Origin: Balamuthia mandrillaris
Taxonomy: Eukaryota > Discosea > Longamoebia > Balamuthiidae
NCBI GenBank assembly: GCA_031835245.1
Contig: JAVKOQ010000452.1
Span: 1 to 36,271 of the forward strand
Direction: 5' to 3'
DNA: 36,271 bases
This document shows positions 1 to 8,426 of this stretch, piece by piece; position 1 is the first letter of the stretch; every line of letters begins with the position of its first letter. Below the pieces are notes generated by a model. The model worked only from the letters and a program-made list of their open reading frames with translations, did no database searches and was not told the origin of the DNA. A program made the translations under genes and the position numbers.

Positions 1-224
1 CTCCTGTTCGAAAGTTGAGCCCTTTGTAAACTCTTCCGAACGCTCCTCTTCCAATACAATCTCCCAATTGCTAGGAAAGAAAGTGATAGCAAACTTAAAG
101 TAAGAAACAACAAAACTAAAGCAAACGCAAACAAAGGGAAGCACAAACGCACAATGTCACCGACTCTTTGGGGTGCATCCCAGGCCGTCACTGAACCTCG
201 ATTATTCTTGTCTTTCTCATCCAT
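1..224 (-). CDS. Protein kinase, N-terminal fragment (Cdc7/SepA-like), cut by window edge
   Basis: This is the 5' end of a kinase gene that runs off the left edge. Exon 2 (70 down to 1) follows a pyrimidine-rich acceptor ending CCTAG and translates to QLGDCIGRGAFGRVYKGL and then NFEQE. That is the first beta strand and the glycine-rich ATP loop (GxGxxGxV) of a eukaryotic Ser/Thr kinase. From memory the wording LGDCIGRGAFG is closest to the MAP3K-like septation kinases (Cdc7, SepA, MAP3K-epsilon); this is a family resemblance, not a proven assignment. A well-placed ATG (AAAATGG) lies at 224. Exon 1 reads MDEKDKNNRGS, and phase-0 donors are available at 191 (GTGACG) or 164 (GTCGGT), so 11 or 20 codons precede the loop. 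The gene is head-to-head with the acyl-CoA synthetase, 448 bp apart. Confidence 0.8.
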   Translation of the reverse strand, partial: MDEKDKNNRGSVTAWDAPQRVGDIVRLCFPLFAFALVLLFLTLSLLSLSFLAIGRLYWKRSVRKSLQRAQLSNR

Positions 225-672
225 TTTATGCGAGTGCCGTTCCTCCCACGTTAGTGCGCACTCTGCTCAAACGACGCGATCGGTGGTTTTCCGTTGTGGT
301 TGTCTTTGGACAGCGGAGAACCTATTTCAAGTATCAAATAGCGAGCTGACGTCAACCGACTTGAGCGAACGTTCCCCGTTTTTCATTACGTCACCCCTGG
401 TATCCGTTCTTTGGTGCGGCCGGATCTCGCCATCGCCTTGAGCATTTGCGCCGCCTTGCCAGGATACCGCCTGACGTCACCCCAGCGCTTTCTCGAAATT
501 CGGAAGAAAAGGTTGAGCGAACCTGCGGAAGACTGGCAGAAACTGAAAAAAACGGCGTGCGGTCAGTAATGCCCCTCCACCATTATTTAAATAAGAACTC
601 CCACTCTCTCTCCGAGTCTCTTCAACCGTCCATTGCCTTTCGTTTCATTTTGTTTTTTTTAAAAAATAGACC
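225..672. promoter_or_regulatory. Divergent promoter with three CRE-type sites and a TATA-like palindrome
   Basis: This 448-bp space separates the start codons of the minus-strand kinase and the plus-strand acyl-CoA synthetase. It holds perfect TGACGTCA palindromes at 347-354 and 472-479 and a half-matching TTACGTCA at 386-393. TGACGTCA is the classical CRE/ATF bZIP recognition sequence. A perfect palindrome, TTATTTAAATAA, lies at 583-594, about 80 bp before the acyl-CoA synthetase ATG, and could act as a TATA-like element. Open frames in this stretch show no protein-like content. Binding and function are inferred from motif identity only. Confidence 0.5.
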
Positions 673-3357
673 ATGGTTAGAGCTACCTTTTATACGTTGC
701 TGTTATGGCTGGGCACGCTACTGTTGGCTCTGGCCGCTTGGTTCGGTGTGTGGAGCACTCGGCCGAGAAAGAGATCCGCCCTCTTTCGCTCCAGACAAGA
801 GCGGGAGCGCCTGCACGAGCGCCTCTCCGTGGAGGTGCGAACCAAAGGAGAGCAACCTCCCGAGGGTGAGACCCCCGTTCGACGCTCCCCCGAGGTGCAG
901 CTGCACCAGGAGCTGCCCGCAAGCTTCAACGACGGCGAGCAGGAGCTCTACACGCTCTTTGACTGCTTCGAGAGCATGAGGCGGCGCTTTGGCCGGCGAC
1001 TCCCTTGCCTTGGCACGCGGGCCAACAGCAAGAGAGGCTACCGATGGAAGAACTATGAGGAGGTGGCGCAGTTGAAGGAGGCGCTGGGCAGAGGCATGCG
1101 CATGGTTGGGATCAAAGAGAAGGATAGGGTTGGCATCTCGAGAGGAGTGGCTGCTGACGGAGCATGCCTGCTATGCCAACTCGTTCGTAATTGTTTCTCT
1201 TTATGATACGCTTGGTGCGCGCTGCGTTCTTCTTTTCCTTCTTGTCTTTTCTCATTTCATTCTCGTCATCCCATGCTCGTTCTCGTTCGTTATTCATGTT
1301 GTTGCTGTAACTTGTGCGAGATACTAACCACGCTCCTCACAAATTCAGGAAAGGATACAGCAGAATACATCATCAATCATTCCGAAATTCGTGCATTGGT
1401 CTGCAGTAACGAAAACTTGGAGCGTGTCCTGAAGATTGTCGATAAGTGTCCCGAATTAGAAATGATCATTCACATGGACAAGCTGAGCGACGAGTTCAAA
1501 TCATCCACAGAGGACCGCCTCGTGCGACAGGGAGAAGATCAGCTCTTCCTCAAACGGAACAAAGGAGAAGACGTGGCGTTTATCTACTTTTGGGATTTGT
1601 TAGAGGACGGCGACAGCAGCAACCACGACAACAACAAGAAGAAACGGTGGCAACAAGAACAGGGCAGAGTACCTGCTGCCAAGAGACCAACGCCAGGTGA
1701 CCTCTGCACCATCATGTACACCAGTGGAACCACGGGATCTCCAAAGGTACTCCTATGGCTGTTCGCTTTGTTCTTTTATTTTTGTTTTTCTAAGAAAATG
1801 GGTAAACGCATGTGAACATGTAGGGAGTGACACTTACTCACCAGAACATAGTAGCGATGATGGGAGCGGCAGAGAGGCGTGTGGAGGGCATCATCCATGC
1901 TGGGGATACCTACCTTTCCTACCTTCCACTCGCTCACATCTTTGAAAGGGTGGTAACTTCTACTCTTCTCTATTTGGGAGTTGGCATTGGATTCTTCCAA
2001 GGTTCTGTCGCCAAGTTAATGGATGATTTAGGTACTTTTGCTCTCTCCTATCGCCTTATTCCTGCTCTACTTCTTCTATTTGCTCTTTTCTCTGATAGAG
2101 GAAACGTTGACAATAACATTACAGCGGAGCTCAAACCTTCAATCTTCTGTGGGGTACCACGAGTCTACGAGCGTATTCACGACAAAGTGAAGGAAGCTGC
2201 AGAAGGCAACCAGTTCAAAAAATTCCTGTTCGAGAAGGCCATGAAAGCAGGGAAGAAAGCTCTTCTGGAGGAGGGCAAGGAGCCACCCCTCTTATGGAGG
2301 ATTCTGCTCTTCAATCGCCTGCAAGGTATCATGGGAGGTAACGTGAGAGCAATGCTCTCTGGTGGTGCTCCTCTATCTCCTTCAGTGCATGAGTTTTTGA
2401 TGGTGGCGATGGGATGTCCCTTGGTTCAAGCTTACGGAGCTACCGAAAGCGCCGCGGGAGCTACTATGGGTAACTCTCCTTTCGGATATTTCTGTATTTG
2501 TGTTGATGAGAAACAAGACCCTGTTAACAATGCCATGAAAAACAACAAAAGGATATTTGAATGCACCAACAACGGGAGACGTGGGAGGTCCATTTGCTTG
2601 TACAGAGATTAAACTTAAAGACGTACCAGAGATGGGGTACACTCACCGCGACAAGCCTTGCCCTCGTGGCGAGATCGTCATTCGTGGGCCTAACGTCAGT
2701 TCTGGCTATTACAAGTTGGATCGCGAAGAGTACGCCTCCTCACCAGTCGTCTTCTTTGTCCCGTCCAGTGCTGATAGAATGAGTTTTTGTTTTAAAAAAT
2801 GAAGTGATAGCTTCAAAGACGGATGGTTCTACACGGGAGATATCGGGCAATGGAACGAAAACGGCTCCCTCAGCGTGATTGACAGAAAGAAGAACTTCTT
2901 CAAGCTATCACAAGGCGAGTACATCGCAGCCGAGAAGTTGGAAGGCGTCTACGACCGCTGCGAGCTGGTCGACAAGACTTGGGTCTATGGGGACAGCCAC
3001 AGATCCGCTGTTATCGCCGTGATTCAGCCTCACAAGAAGGCGTTGGCCGAGTTAGCGCAGGAGCTTCACGGCGGGGGTTCCTCAAAGTTGGAAGAGGAGC
3101 AACTGAAGGAACTATGCCAGGACAAGGAGATCAGACAACGTTTCTTGAAGAGGTTGCAGGAGACAGGGAAGGAGCAAGGCTTGCAGGGCTTTGAGATAGT
3201 GCGTAATGTTCACCTGAGCGAGGAGGAGTGGACCGAGGACAACGACCTGTTGACTCCCACCATGAAGCTGAAGAGGCACAGCCTGAAGAAGCACTTCCAA
3301 TCCGCCATCGATGAGCGCTATGAGGAGCTTGAGCAAAAGGGCCGCAAGAAGAAGTAA
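673..3357 (+). CDS. Long-chain acyl-CoA synthetase (ACSL type), membrane-anchored
   Basis: The enzyme activates fatty acids to acyl-CoA with ATP. Exons: 673-1214, 1349-1746, 1824-2031, 2125-2469, 2552-2729 and 2811-3357, about 738 residues. An N-terminal hydrophobic anchor (about residues 5-26) fits ER, lipid-droplet or mitochondrial outer membrane placement. The AMP-binding motif [16 protein letters not shown] is split by intron 2 (about residues 303-318). YGATESAAG lies near residue 485, YTGDIGQW near 563, and the fatty-acyl signature [15 protein letters not shown] follows. The C-terminus is lysine-rich. Length and order match eukaryotic ACSL. Oddity: exon 1 is in one frame through KEKDRVGI and in the next frame from [14 protein letters not shown], so the exon is one base too long for the family between about 1125 and 1146. 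This is a sequencing error, an allele-specific lesion or unusual decoding. The gene ends 38 bp from the convergent neighbour. Confidence 0.93.
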
Positions 3358-3395
3358 GAGAAACAGACTGTACAAGGTTTTCAGTTTTTTTTTGT

Positions 3396-3971
3396 TCAAT
3401 TCAGATGAAGTTCCTCCAACATTTGAAGCTCTTGTTTCAGTTGTTCCATCTTTGGGTTCTGTGCCTCTCGTAGCTTACGGGCCGGTTCCTCCTCCATCGT
3501 GTCGAGGAGCTGTTGGTAGCGAGCTAGGGTCTTTTTGACGGCCTCTCGGGCATCCGCCAGGTCATCGTTGAAGTAGGTCGTGTTGGCATTCTCCCGAGCT
3601 TCTTCGAGGTAGTCCCGCGCCTCTGTGAAGAGGTCCGCCAGCTCCTCCAGCTCTTTCCTGTACGTCATATGGTGATCTCCGGTTGTGGCGTAGCTTCTCC
3701 TCTCACTGCTTCCATAAGAGAGGAAAATACTGCGTGAGTTGCAAATACTAAGTTGTTGCTTCAGTGGAAAGATAAAAAGCAAGCACCAAAGGTTTGTGTT
3801 GCGAATGCCAGCAAAGGAAGGCCGCAGCTCCAGGTTGGTGCTCCGAGAAGAGCGGGATGTAAGAGCGCTCGATAGATTAGCACGTTGTTGGGGAAGGCTG
3901 CACAGTGACCGCGAAACGGCCGAGCGATTACAGTGAAGGGTAGCGCGGCCAGCAGCAGCTCTGCCTTTCAT
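3396..3971 (-). CDS. Small mitochondrial-type coiled-coil protein
   Basis: A 191-codon frame is read without a break from ATG at 3971. The first 90 or so residues are rich in Arg, Ser and Ala with almost no acidic residues, and end RRSYATTGDHH; this looks like a mitochondrial presequence with an R-x-Y cleavage context. The remainder (from MTYRKELEELADL) is a strongly charged alpha-helical, coiled-coil segment of about 90 residues containing TTYFNDDLADAREAV. I cannot name the family. A 57-nt segment (3786-3730) has GT and CAG ends and is a multiple of three, so it may be an in-frame intron; reading through it adds a hydrophobic stretch. The gene is tail-to-tail with the acyl-CoA synthetase and head-to-head with the nucleotidyltransferase-like gene. 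Confidence 0.7.
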   Translation of the reverse strand: MKGRAAAGRATLHCNRSAVSRSLCSLPQQRANLSSALTSRSSRSTNLELRPSFAGIRNTNLWCLLFIFPLKQQLSICNSRSIFLSYGSSERRSYATTGDHHMTYRKELEELADLFTEARDYLEEARENANTTYFNDDLADAREAVKKTLARYQQLLDTMEEEPARKLREAQNPKMEQLKQELQMLEELHLN

Positions 3972-4358
3972 CTTTCTTTTTCGTCCGCCACGTTTTGGTT
4001 TTTGAGCTGCATGACGTCACAAGCGCACCAAAAGAGCTGCATGACGTCATGGGGAAACCTCGCAAAGAAATAACAGAACCAAAAAAACAAGAGAAACAAA
4101 AGAAAAGACGGAAAGCGAGCAACACGGGGCGCTTGCTGGCAGTACGGGCAAATCTGGTGAGCAACACGCCATTCGTTGCAGCCCACAAAGACCTAATAGT
4201 TTGGGGAAAGAACTTTCCCGCCAAAACAAAAAATACAATCCAAACGACAGGCGAGGAAAACTTTCCCCCACCCGCCTCACCCAGCCAGACAGCTTTTCAC
4301 CCAGAGGAGCGAGACACTACAAAAAACGTAGCGGGCCTGCACAAGCAAAGAAAAAAAA
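3972..4358. promoter_or_regulatory. Divergent promoter with duplicated 16-bp CRE element
   Basis: This 387-bp gap lies between two genes transcribed away from each other. The 16-mer GAGCTGCATGACGTCA occurs exactly twice, at 4004-4019 and 4034-4049, thirty bases apart (about three helical turns). Each copy contains a full CRE palindrome TGACGTCA. The spacing would place both sites on the same face of the DNA. The rest is A-rich and carries no credible coding frame. That a bZIP factor binds here is inferred from the motif. Confidence 0.5.
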
Positions 4359-5929
4359 ATGTCTTGGCCGCACCCACCAAGCAAGCAAACTTTACTCGTT
4401 TACGAAGGAGAACGGAACGAGCACCAACAGTCGACCCAACGCTACCTCGTTGGAAGCAGTTGTCCACCGCCGACCCGCAACATCACCTGCATCGTTAAGC
4501 AGAGCGTGGAGAAGCTGCTTGCTGCGGGCGCTACGCGTGTGCAACTTTTTGGCTCGGCTGTGTGGAACCCAAACCCGGGGGACATCGACTTTGTTGTGAG
4601 TGGCCTGGACGAAGAGCGTTGTTTTGTTTTGTGGCTTGATCTGGAGCAAACCTTTGATTTTCTTTTTGATTGCCTGAGAGTTGAGGAAGTTGTTGGGTCT
4701 TCTTTGGAGGAGGCAATACAGAAATACGGGTACCTGTTGCTCTCAATCTCGCGTTTTAGCTTGGTTTTGTGTTTGTTTATTTATTTTTTTTAACTTACCT
4801 ATTGCTTGACGAAGAATGGATGTAACAAATCCAAAAGGCCTTACCCTACCCAAGAGAACGTACTCCCAGGTTCAGTTCAGGGACGAGTTTGCAGCAGAGA
4901 TTCAAAAATCAAACTTTGAGAGAGTGTTCCGAGATGGTAACGCGGCGACCAAGTGGAGAGTACGTTTCTTACTCTGTGTGTGTGTGTGTGTGTTTTCCTT
5001 GTTGCTTTCTTCTCACATGAAGTACAGCTGTTCAAAAATCTTCTTGATTTTTGTACAGTCAAGTTTCGGTGGCATTCACCCACTGCAACTGAAATTGCCC
5101 CAGCAAAGCAGCATCACAAGGCGCTCCTTTCGCTTTTCCGGGACGCGCTTAGACCAAAGGCTTTGGATATGCTGCATACGCTAAGAAAAGCGCGTAATAA
5201 CGAAGTGTATGCTACTTCCTTTTTCGGAGCGTTGTTTTTTAAAAGAAAAATAATTTAACACAGCTGCTGTTAATAGTTATAGGCACCAAAAGAGGCGATT
5301 TAGCGAAGCTAGCCTGCTTGAGCTTCTAGATATAATTACTAACGAGTAAGCATCTGTCACATCCCTTATACGAGCATGCTAATGTTCTGCTTTGCAGTCT
5401 AGAAGTGTTTGTGGGCAACTCCCTGATTGCCAAAAAGTGGCCACCCCCTGCGCCAGAAGGCGTTGCGCAACCACTGACCGAGTGGAAGAACAATCAGGTC
5501 AGCAAAATCGAAAAAAAGTATTCCGAAAAAGCCCTAAAAATGGTGGAAGCAGTGAGGGCTGGATTGGAGGCCGAAAGAGACGAGCTAAAGGCTGAACTGG
5601 AAGCCGAAAGAGACGAGCTTAAGGCTGAACTGGAAGCCGAAAGAGACGAGCTTAAGGCTGGACTGGAGGCGGAACGACAGGAAAAGAGACATTTGATGGA
5701 AAAGCTTTCCAAGTTGAACGCAAGACGGTCAAAACGAAAGAGGAGCAAAAACCAACAAAACGCTGAGATTAAAACCGCGCCGCCTGCAAGAGGCCAGAGG
5801 CCGAAGGAGAACTACATGACCCCTGGCATCAATGTGGCAAGCAAGGTTACGGGGCAAGCCTTCCTTCAAAGCATGCTTTTTGGCGCTCTAGTACTGGTCC
5901 TCGTTTACCTTCTTCTGATGCTGAAATAG
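4359..5929 (+). CDS. Tail-anchored nucleotidyltransferase-fold protein with coiled-coil repeats
   Basis: Exons: 4359-4729, 4815-4936, 5059-5193, 5264-5345 and 5398-5929; phases agree throughout and give 413 residues. Residues about 60-85 contain LFGSAVWNPNPGDIDFVV, the hGS...DhD signature of the DNA polymerase beta-like nucleotidyltransferase superfamily. The MDVTNPKG that follows intron 1 could supply the third carboxylate. A helical middle leads to an 11-residue tandem repeat (LEAERDELKAE, three copies and a partial fourth), a basic stretch NARRSKRKRSKN, and a single C-terminal membrane helix ending LMLK at the stop, typical of tail-anchored proteins facing the cytosol. The substrate is unknown; similar folds modify RNA, proteins or small molecules. 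A GTGAGT inside exon 1 (after DFVV) could be an alternative donor. The combination with a tail anchor is not one I recognise. Confidence 0.78.
5564..5683 (+). repeat. 33-bp in-frame tandem repeat (three copies and a partial)
   Basis: Three 33-bp units start at 5564, 5597 and 5630, followed by a 21-bp partial unit at 5663. Units 2 and 3 differ at one base, in the last codon. Each encodes the 11-residue unit LEAERDELKAE (an 11-mer coiled-coil period). The near identity at silent positions points to recent duplication inside the nucleotidyltransferase-like gene. Confidence 0.9.
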
Positions 5930-5994
5930 AGGGAAGAAGCCGTTTGACGTTTTGTTGGTTTTTGCTTCTCTTTCTTTTTGACCGTCTTGCGTTC
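5716..5994. repeat. 47-bp inverted repeat, arms 5716-5762 and 5948-5994
   Basis: The plus-strand segment 5716-5762, which encodes NARRSKRKRSKNQQN of the tail-anchored protein, reappears in inverted orientation at 5948-5994, just past its stop codon. The arms match at 45 of 47 positions by direct comparison and are separated by 185 bp. A transcript covering both arms could fold into a long hairpin enclosing the coding 3' end. The downstream arm has no coding role on the plus strand. Confidence 0.9.
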
Positions 5995-6181
5995 CAAGCA
6001 GCCCTCGTTCTTGTTTGGGAGGCCGCTCGCAAAGGGGCGATCGAATTTTGTCCACAATCAATCAAACTCCGTGACGACACGAAACAAGTTTTACACACAA
6101 AAAAAAAAAGCCCGGTGCTACAGCTGTCCCTTCCCTTCCAGAGGGGTGCGCTTCACTGCAGTACGCTTCTGAAGCTGAGCG
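5930..6181. other. Intergenic spacer between the tail-anchored gene and SPT2
   Basis: This 252-bp spacer contains the downstream arm of the 47-bp inverted repeat (5948-5994), a run of ten A residues near 6101-6110 and the presumed 5' leader of the SPT2 gene. I see no other gene or clear core promoter motif. Confidence 0.6.
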
Positions 6182-6457
6182 ATGGCAAGCAGCGACTCGG
6201 AGGGAGAGGTGGACGCCACAAAATTGAGGTTTGACCCAAAGGCCATAGCTAAGCATAAGGTGAAGGGACCTGGTAAGAGAAAAGAGAAAACACACACGAG
6301 CGCTTCCCTTCTGCTTCTTTTGTTAATCAATCAATTGACCGCTGCTAATTGGTGAACGCACAAAACCTTTAGAAATCAATCCAGCCTTTAGAGCTCCGCC
6401 TAAGAAGAAGAAAACAAAGCCAAACATCTTAAATGACCCTAAAAGCAAGTTTGGAGG

Positions 6458-6497
<40 letters not shown>

Positions 6498-8192
6498 CTC
6501 TTCCGTGCATTAACTCTTTTTGTTTTGGTTTCATCTTTAACAGGAAAAAAGCAAAGCTTGCAAAAGTCAGCGGAAAAGAAGCGCAAGATTGCCGCTGGGT
6601 CGGGTTCTGCTCCTGGTGCTGCCTCCTCCCCTTCTCCCAGTTCCAGACGAGACCGTGCTGCCAATGTAACTTCCAAGCCCGTACGTTGCTCACCTCTTCC
6701 CTTTGTAACGCTTCCGTCTTGATGTTGCTCGCTTCTTGTTCTTGTTCTTGTTCTTGTTGTTGTTCTTCTGCTTCTTCTAGTTCTTCTTCTTGTTGTTCTT
6801 GTTCTTGTTGTTGTTGTTGTTCTTGTTCTTGTTCTTGTTCTTGTTCTTGTTCTTGTTCTTGTTCTTGTTCTTGTTCTTGTTGTTGTTCTTGTTCTTGTTC
6901 TTGTTCTTGTTCTTGTTCTTGTTCTTGTTCTTGTTCTTGTTCTTGTTCTTGTTCTTGTTCTACTTCTTCTTGTTCTTCTTCTTCTTGTTCTTCTTCTTCT
7001 TCTGCTGCTGCTGCTTCTTCTTCGCTTTTGTAGCTCCTCATCCCATTTCTCTTACGCCGCTTTAGCAGGTAAGAAAAAAAGCAGCGATACCGGACGAGTT
7101 CTTGTCATTATCTTTCAAAAAAGACAAGGTCTCAAATTCAGGGGATAGCTCTTCCAGCGGCCCTTCTTCCTCTTCCTCTTCTTCTTCTGCTTACGCTTCT
7201 TCGTCATCCTCTTACTCTCCTTCTTCCTTACGTACATCTTCTGCTGCCTCTTCGCTTGTCGACAAAGGTATTTTCTCCCCTATTCTATTTTCTTTGCCAT
7301 TTACTGACCCTTCTGCTCCACACAGCACCTTCAATCCGTAACAAGCAACTAGGAACCTCCAGACAAAATGGCTCTTCTTCTTCTTCTTCTTCTTCTTCTG
7401 CTTTGCAGCCTCCAACAAAGAGGGCTAACACAAAGTTTGTACAAGAGAAAAAACGTACCGCTTCGTCGTCTCCTTCTTCCACAAAATCTTATTCCACTGT
7501 TGGAAGCAGTAGAAATGGAAACGGTGTTGCCAAGAAAGTGAAGAAACGTCAAGAAGAAGTGGATGAAGACGAGGATACCGTTTTGAAGAAGGAGGAGGAA
7601 AAGCTGAAGCAAATGCAACGGGAGTTTGAGCTTAAACGGAAACGACTCGAAGAGAAAAAGAAGCGAAAACTTAAAGAAGCAGCTGTAGAAGAAGCGAAGA
7701 ACCAACGACAGAAGAAGAAACTTAAAACAGTACCTGACCAACGACACAAACCAAAACTCCGAAGAGAAGAAGAAGAGGAAGAGGAAGAGGAAGTAGCTGA
7801 AGAAGAGTACTACGAAGAAGAATACGAAGAGAACGAAGATGATCCCCATCCTCTGTACATAAAGAACTTAGTTAACCAACTCTTCCGGAGAAATCAAAAG
7901 CCAGCCTACACTCTCTCCGACGAGGAGGATGAGGAGGATGACACAGCCATGGAAGTAGGTTATGCTGCCATTGAAGAAGAAGACAGAAAGAGGTATGACC
8001 TCCTTGTCTCTCTGTTTTCAAGATCAGCTTCATTTAATCTCTCCCTCTCTCTTTTTCTCTTTCTCGGCCACCAGTGCTCGTGTGGCTCTGCGAGAAGACA
8101 AACGAGAGATGGAGCTGGAGCTGCGCCGAAAGAACGAAAAGGCCAAACGACTCAAACAACTCCAACAACAACGCAAGGGCAAGCGAAAGTAG
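6182..8192 (+). CDS. SPT2-type chromatin protein (histone H3-H4 chaperone)
   Basis: Exons: 6182-6272, 6373-6456, 6544-6680, 7069-7267, 7326-7992 and 8075-8192, giving 431 residues in consistent phase. The C-terminal hundred residues carry the SPT2 signature: a short helical block (LYIKNLVNQLFRRN), an acidic stretch, MEVGYAAIEEEDRKR, and, across the last intron, ARVALREDKREMELE. This corresponds to the family's 'MExxfxxIxxEExxSaxxaxxED' core, which binds H3-H4. SPT2 proteins act in the nucleus during transcription. The rest is low-complexity: a poly-Ser exon 4, Lys/Glu-rich helices and a poly-Glu run in exon 5. Exon 4 begins directly with GTAAG after a CAG acceptor, so it resembles a recursive splice site, but a second step would leave an impossibly short intron. 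Intron 3 (388 bp) is inflated by a TTCTTG microsatellite. Confidence 0.87.
6461..6497 (+). repeat. CT microsatellite in SPT2 intron 2
   Basis: A CT dinucleotide run with one interruption fills the 5' part of the intron between the second and third SPT2 exons. It is pyrimidine on the mRNA-sense strand, as are the other CT runs in this window. Confidence 0.9.
6731..6965 (+). repeat. TTCTTG hexanucleotide expansion in SPT2 intron 3
   Basis: About 235 bp of TTCTTG units, with occasional TTGTTG and TTCTTC variants, make up most of the intron 6681-7068. A further TTC-rich tail runs to about 7022. On either strand the long open frames through this stretch are pure microsatellite translation and are not genes. 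Confidence 0.9.
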
Positions 8193-8392
8193 AAGAACCG
8201 GGCCAGCCCAACCACTGGCGAGTGAGAGCGAGGAGAGAGCGAGGAGAGAACGAGAGGAGCGCAGAAATTTCTCATTTACTGCTCAACAGGTGCTTTACTT
8301 GTGCAATAATCCTACAAAGGAGGACAAATGTAGCACAATAACTGCAGCAAAACTTCACAATTACGCTGATAAATAAAAAGAAAAGGAAAAAC

Positions 8393-8424
<32 letters not shown>
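8193..8424. other. Spacer and 5' leader with CAG repeat before the CLU-RCC1 gene
   Basis: This 232-bp spacer joins the SPT2 stop codon to the next start codon on the same strand. Ten CAG triplets occupy 8394-8423 and end one base before the ATG, so they are almost certainly part of the 5' leader. I see no other gene. Confidence 0.6.
8394..8423 (+). repeat. (CAG)10 abutting the start codon
   Basis: Ten perfect CAG triplets end one base before the ATG at 8425. In the transcript they would form a CAG hairpin immediately upstream of the initiation site. Confidence 0.95.

Positions 8425-8426
<2 letters not shown>

Noticed and set aside
446-979. 177-codon plus frame upstream of and overlapping acyl-CoA synthetase exon 1
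   Set aside because: Its composition is not protein-like and it overlaps the clear membrane anchor and conserved start of the synthetase in another frame.
6439-7041. Minus-strand Gln/Glu-rich 200-codon frame
   Set aside because: It is generated by the TTCTTG repeat of SPT2 intron 3, and its protein-like tail is a shadow of SPT2 exon 3.
7061-7085. Recursive splice site (CAG followed by GTAAG) in SPT2
   Set aside because: A second splicing step would leave an intron of about 16 bases; reading GTAAG as the first codons of exon 4 keeps the phase.
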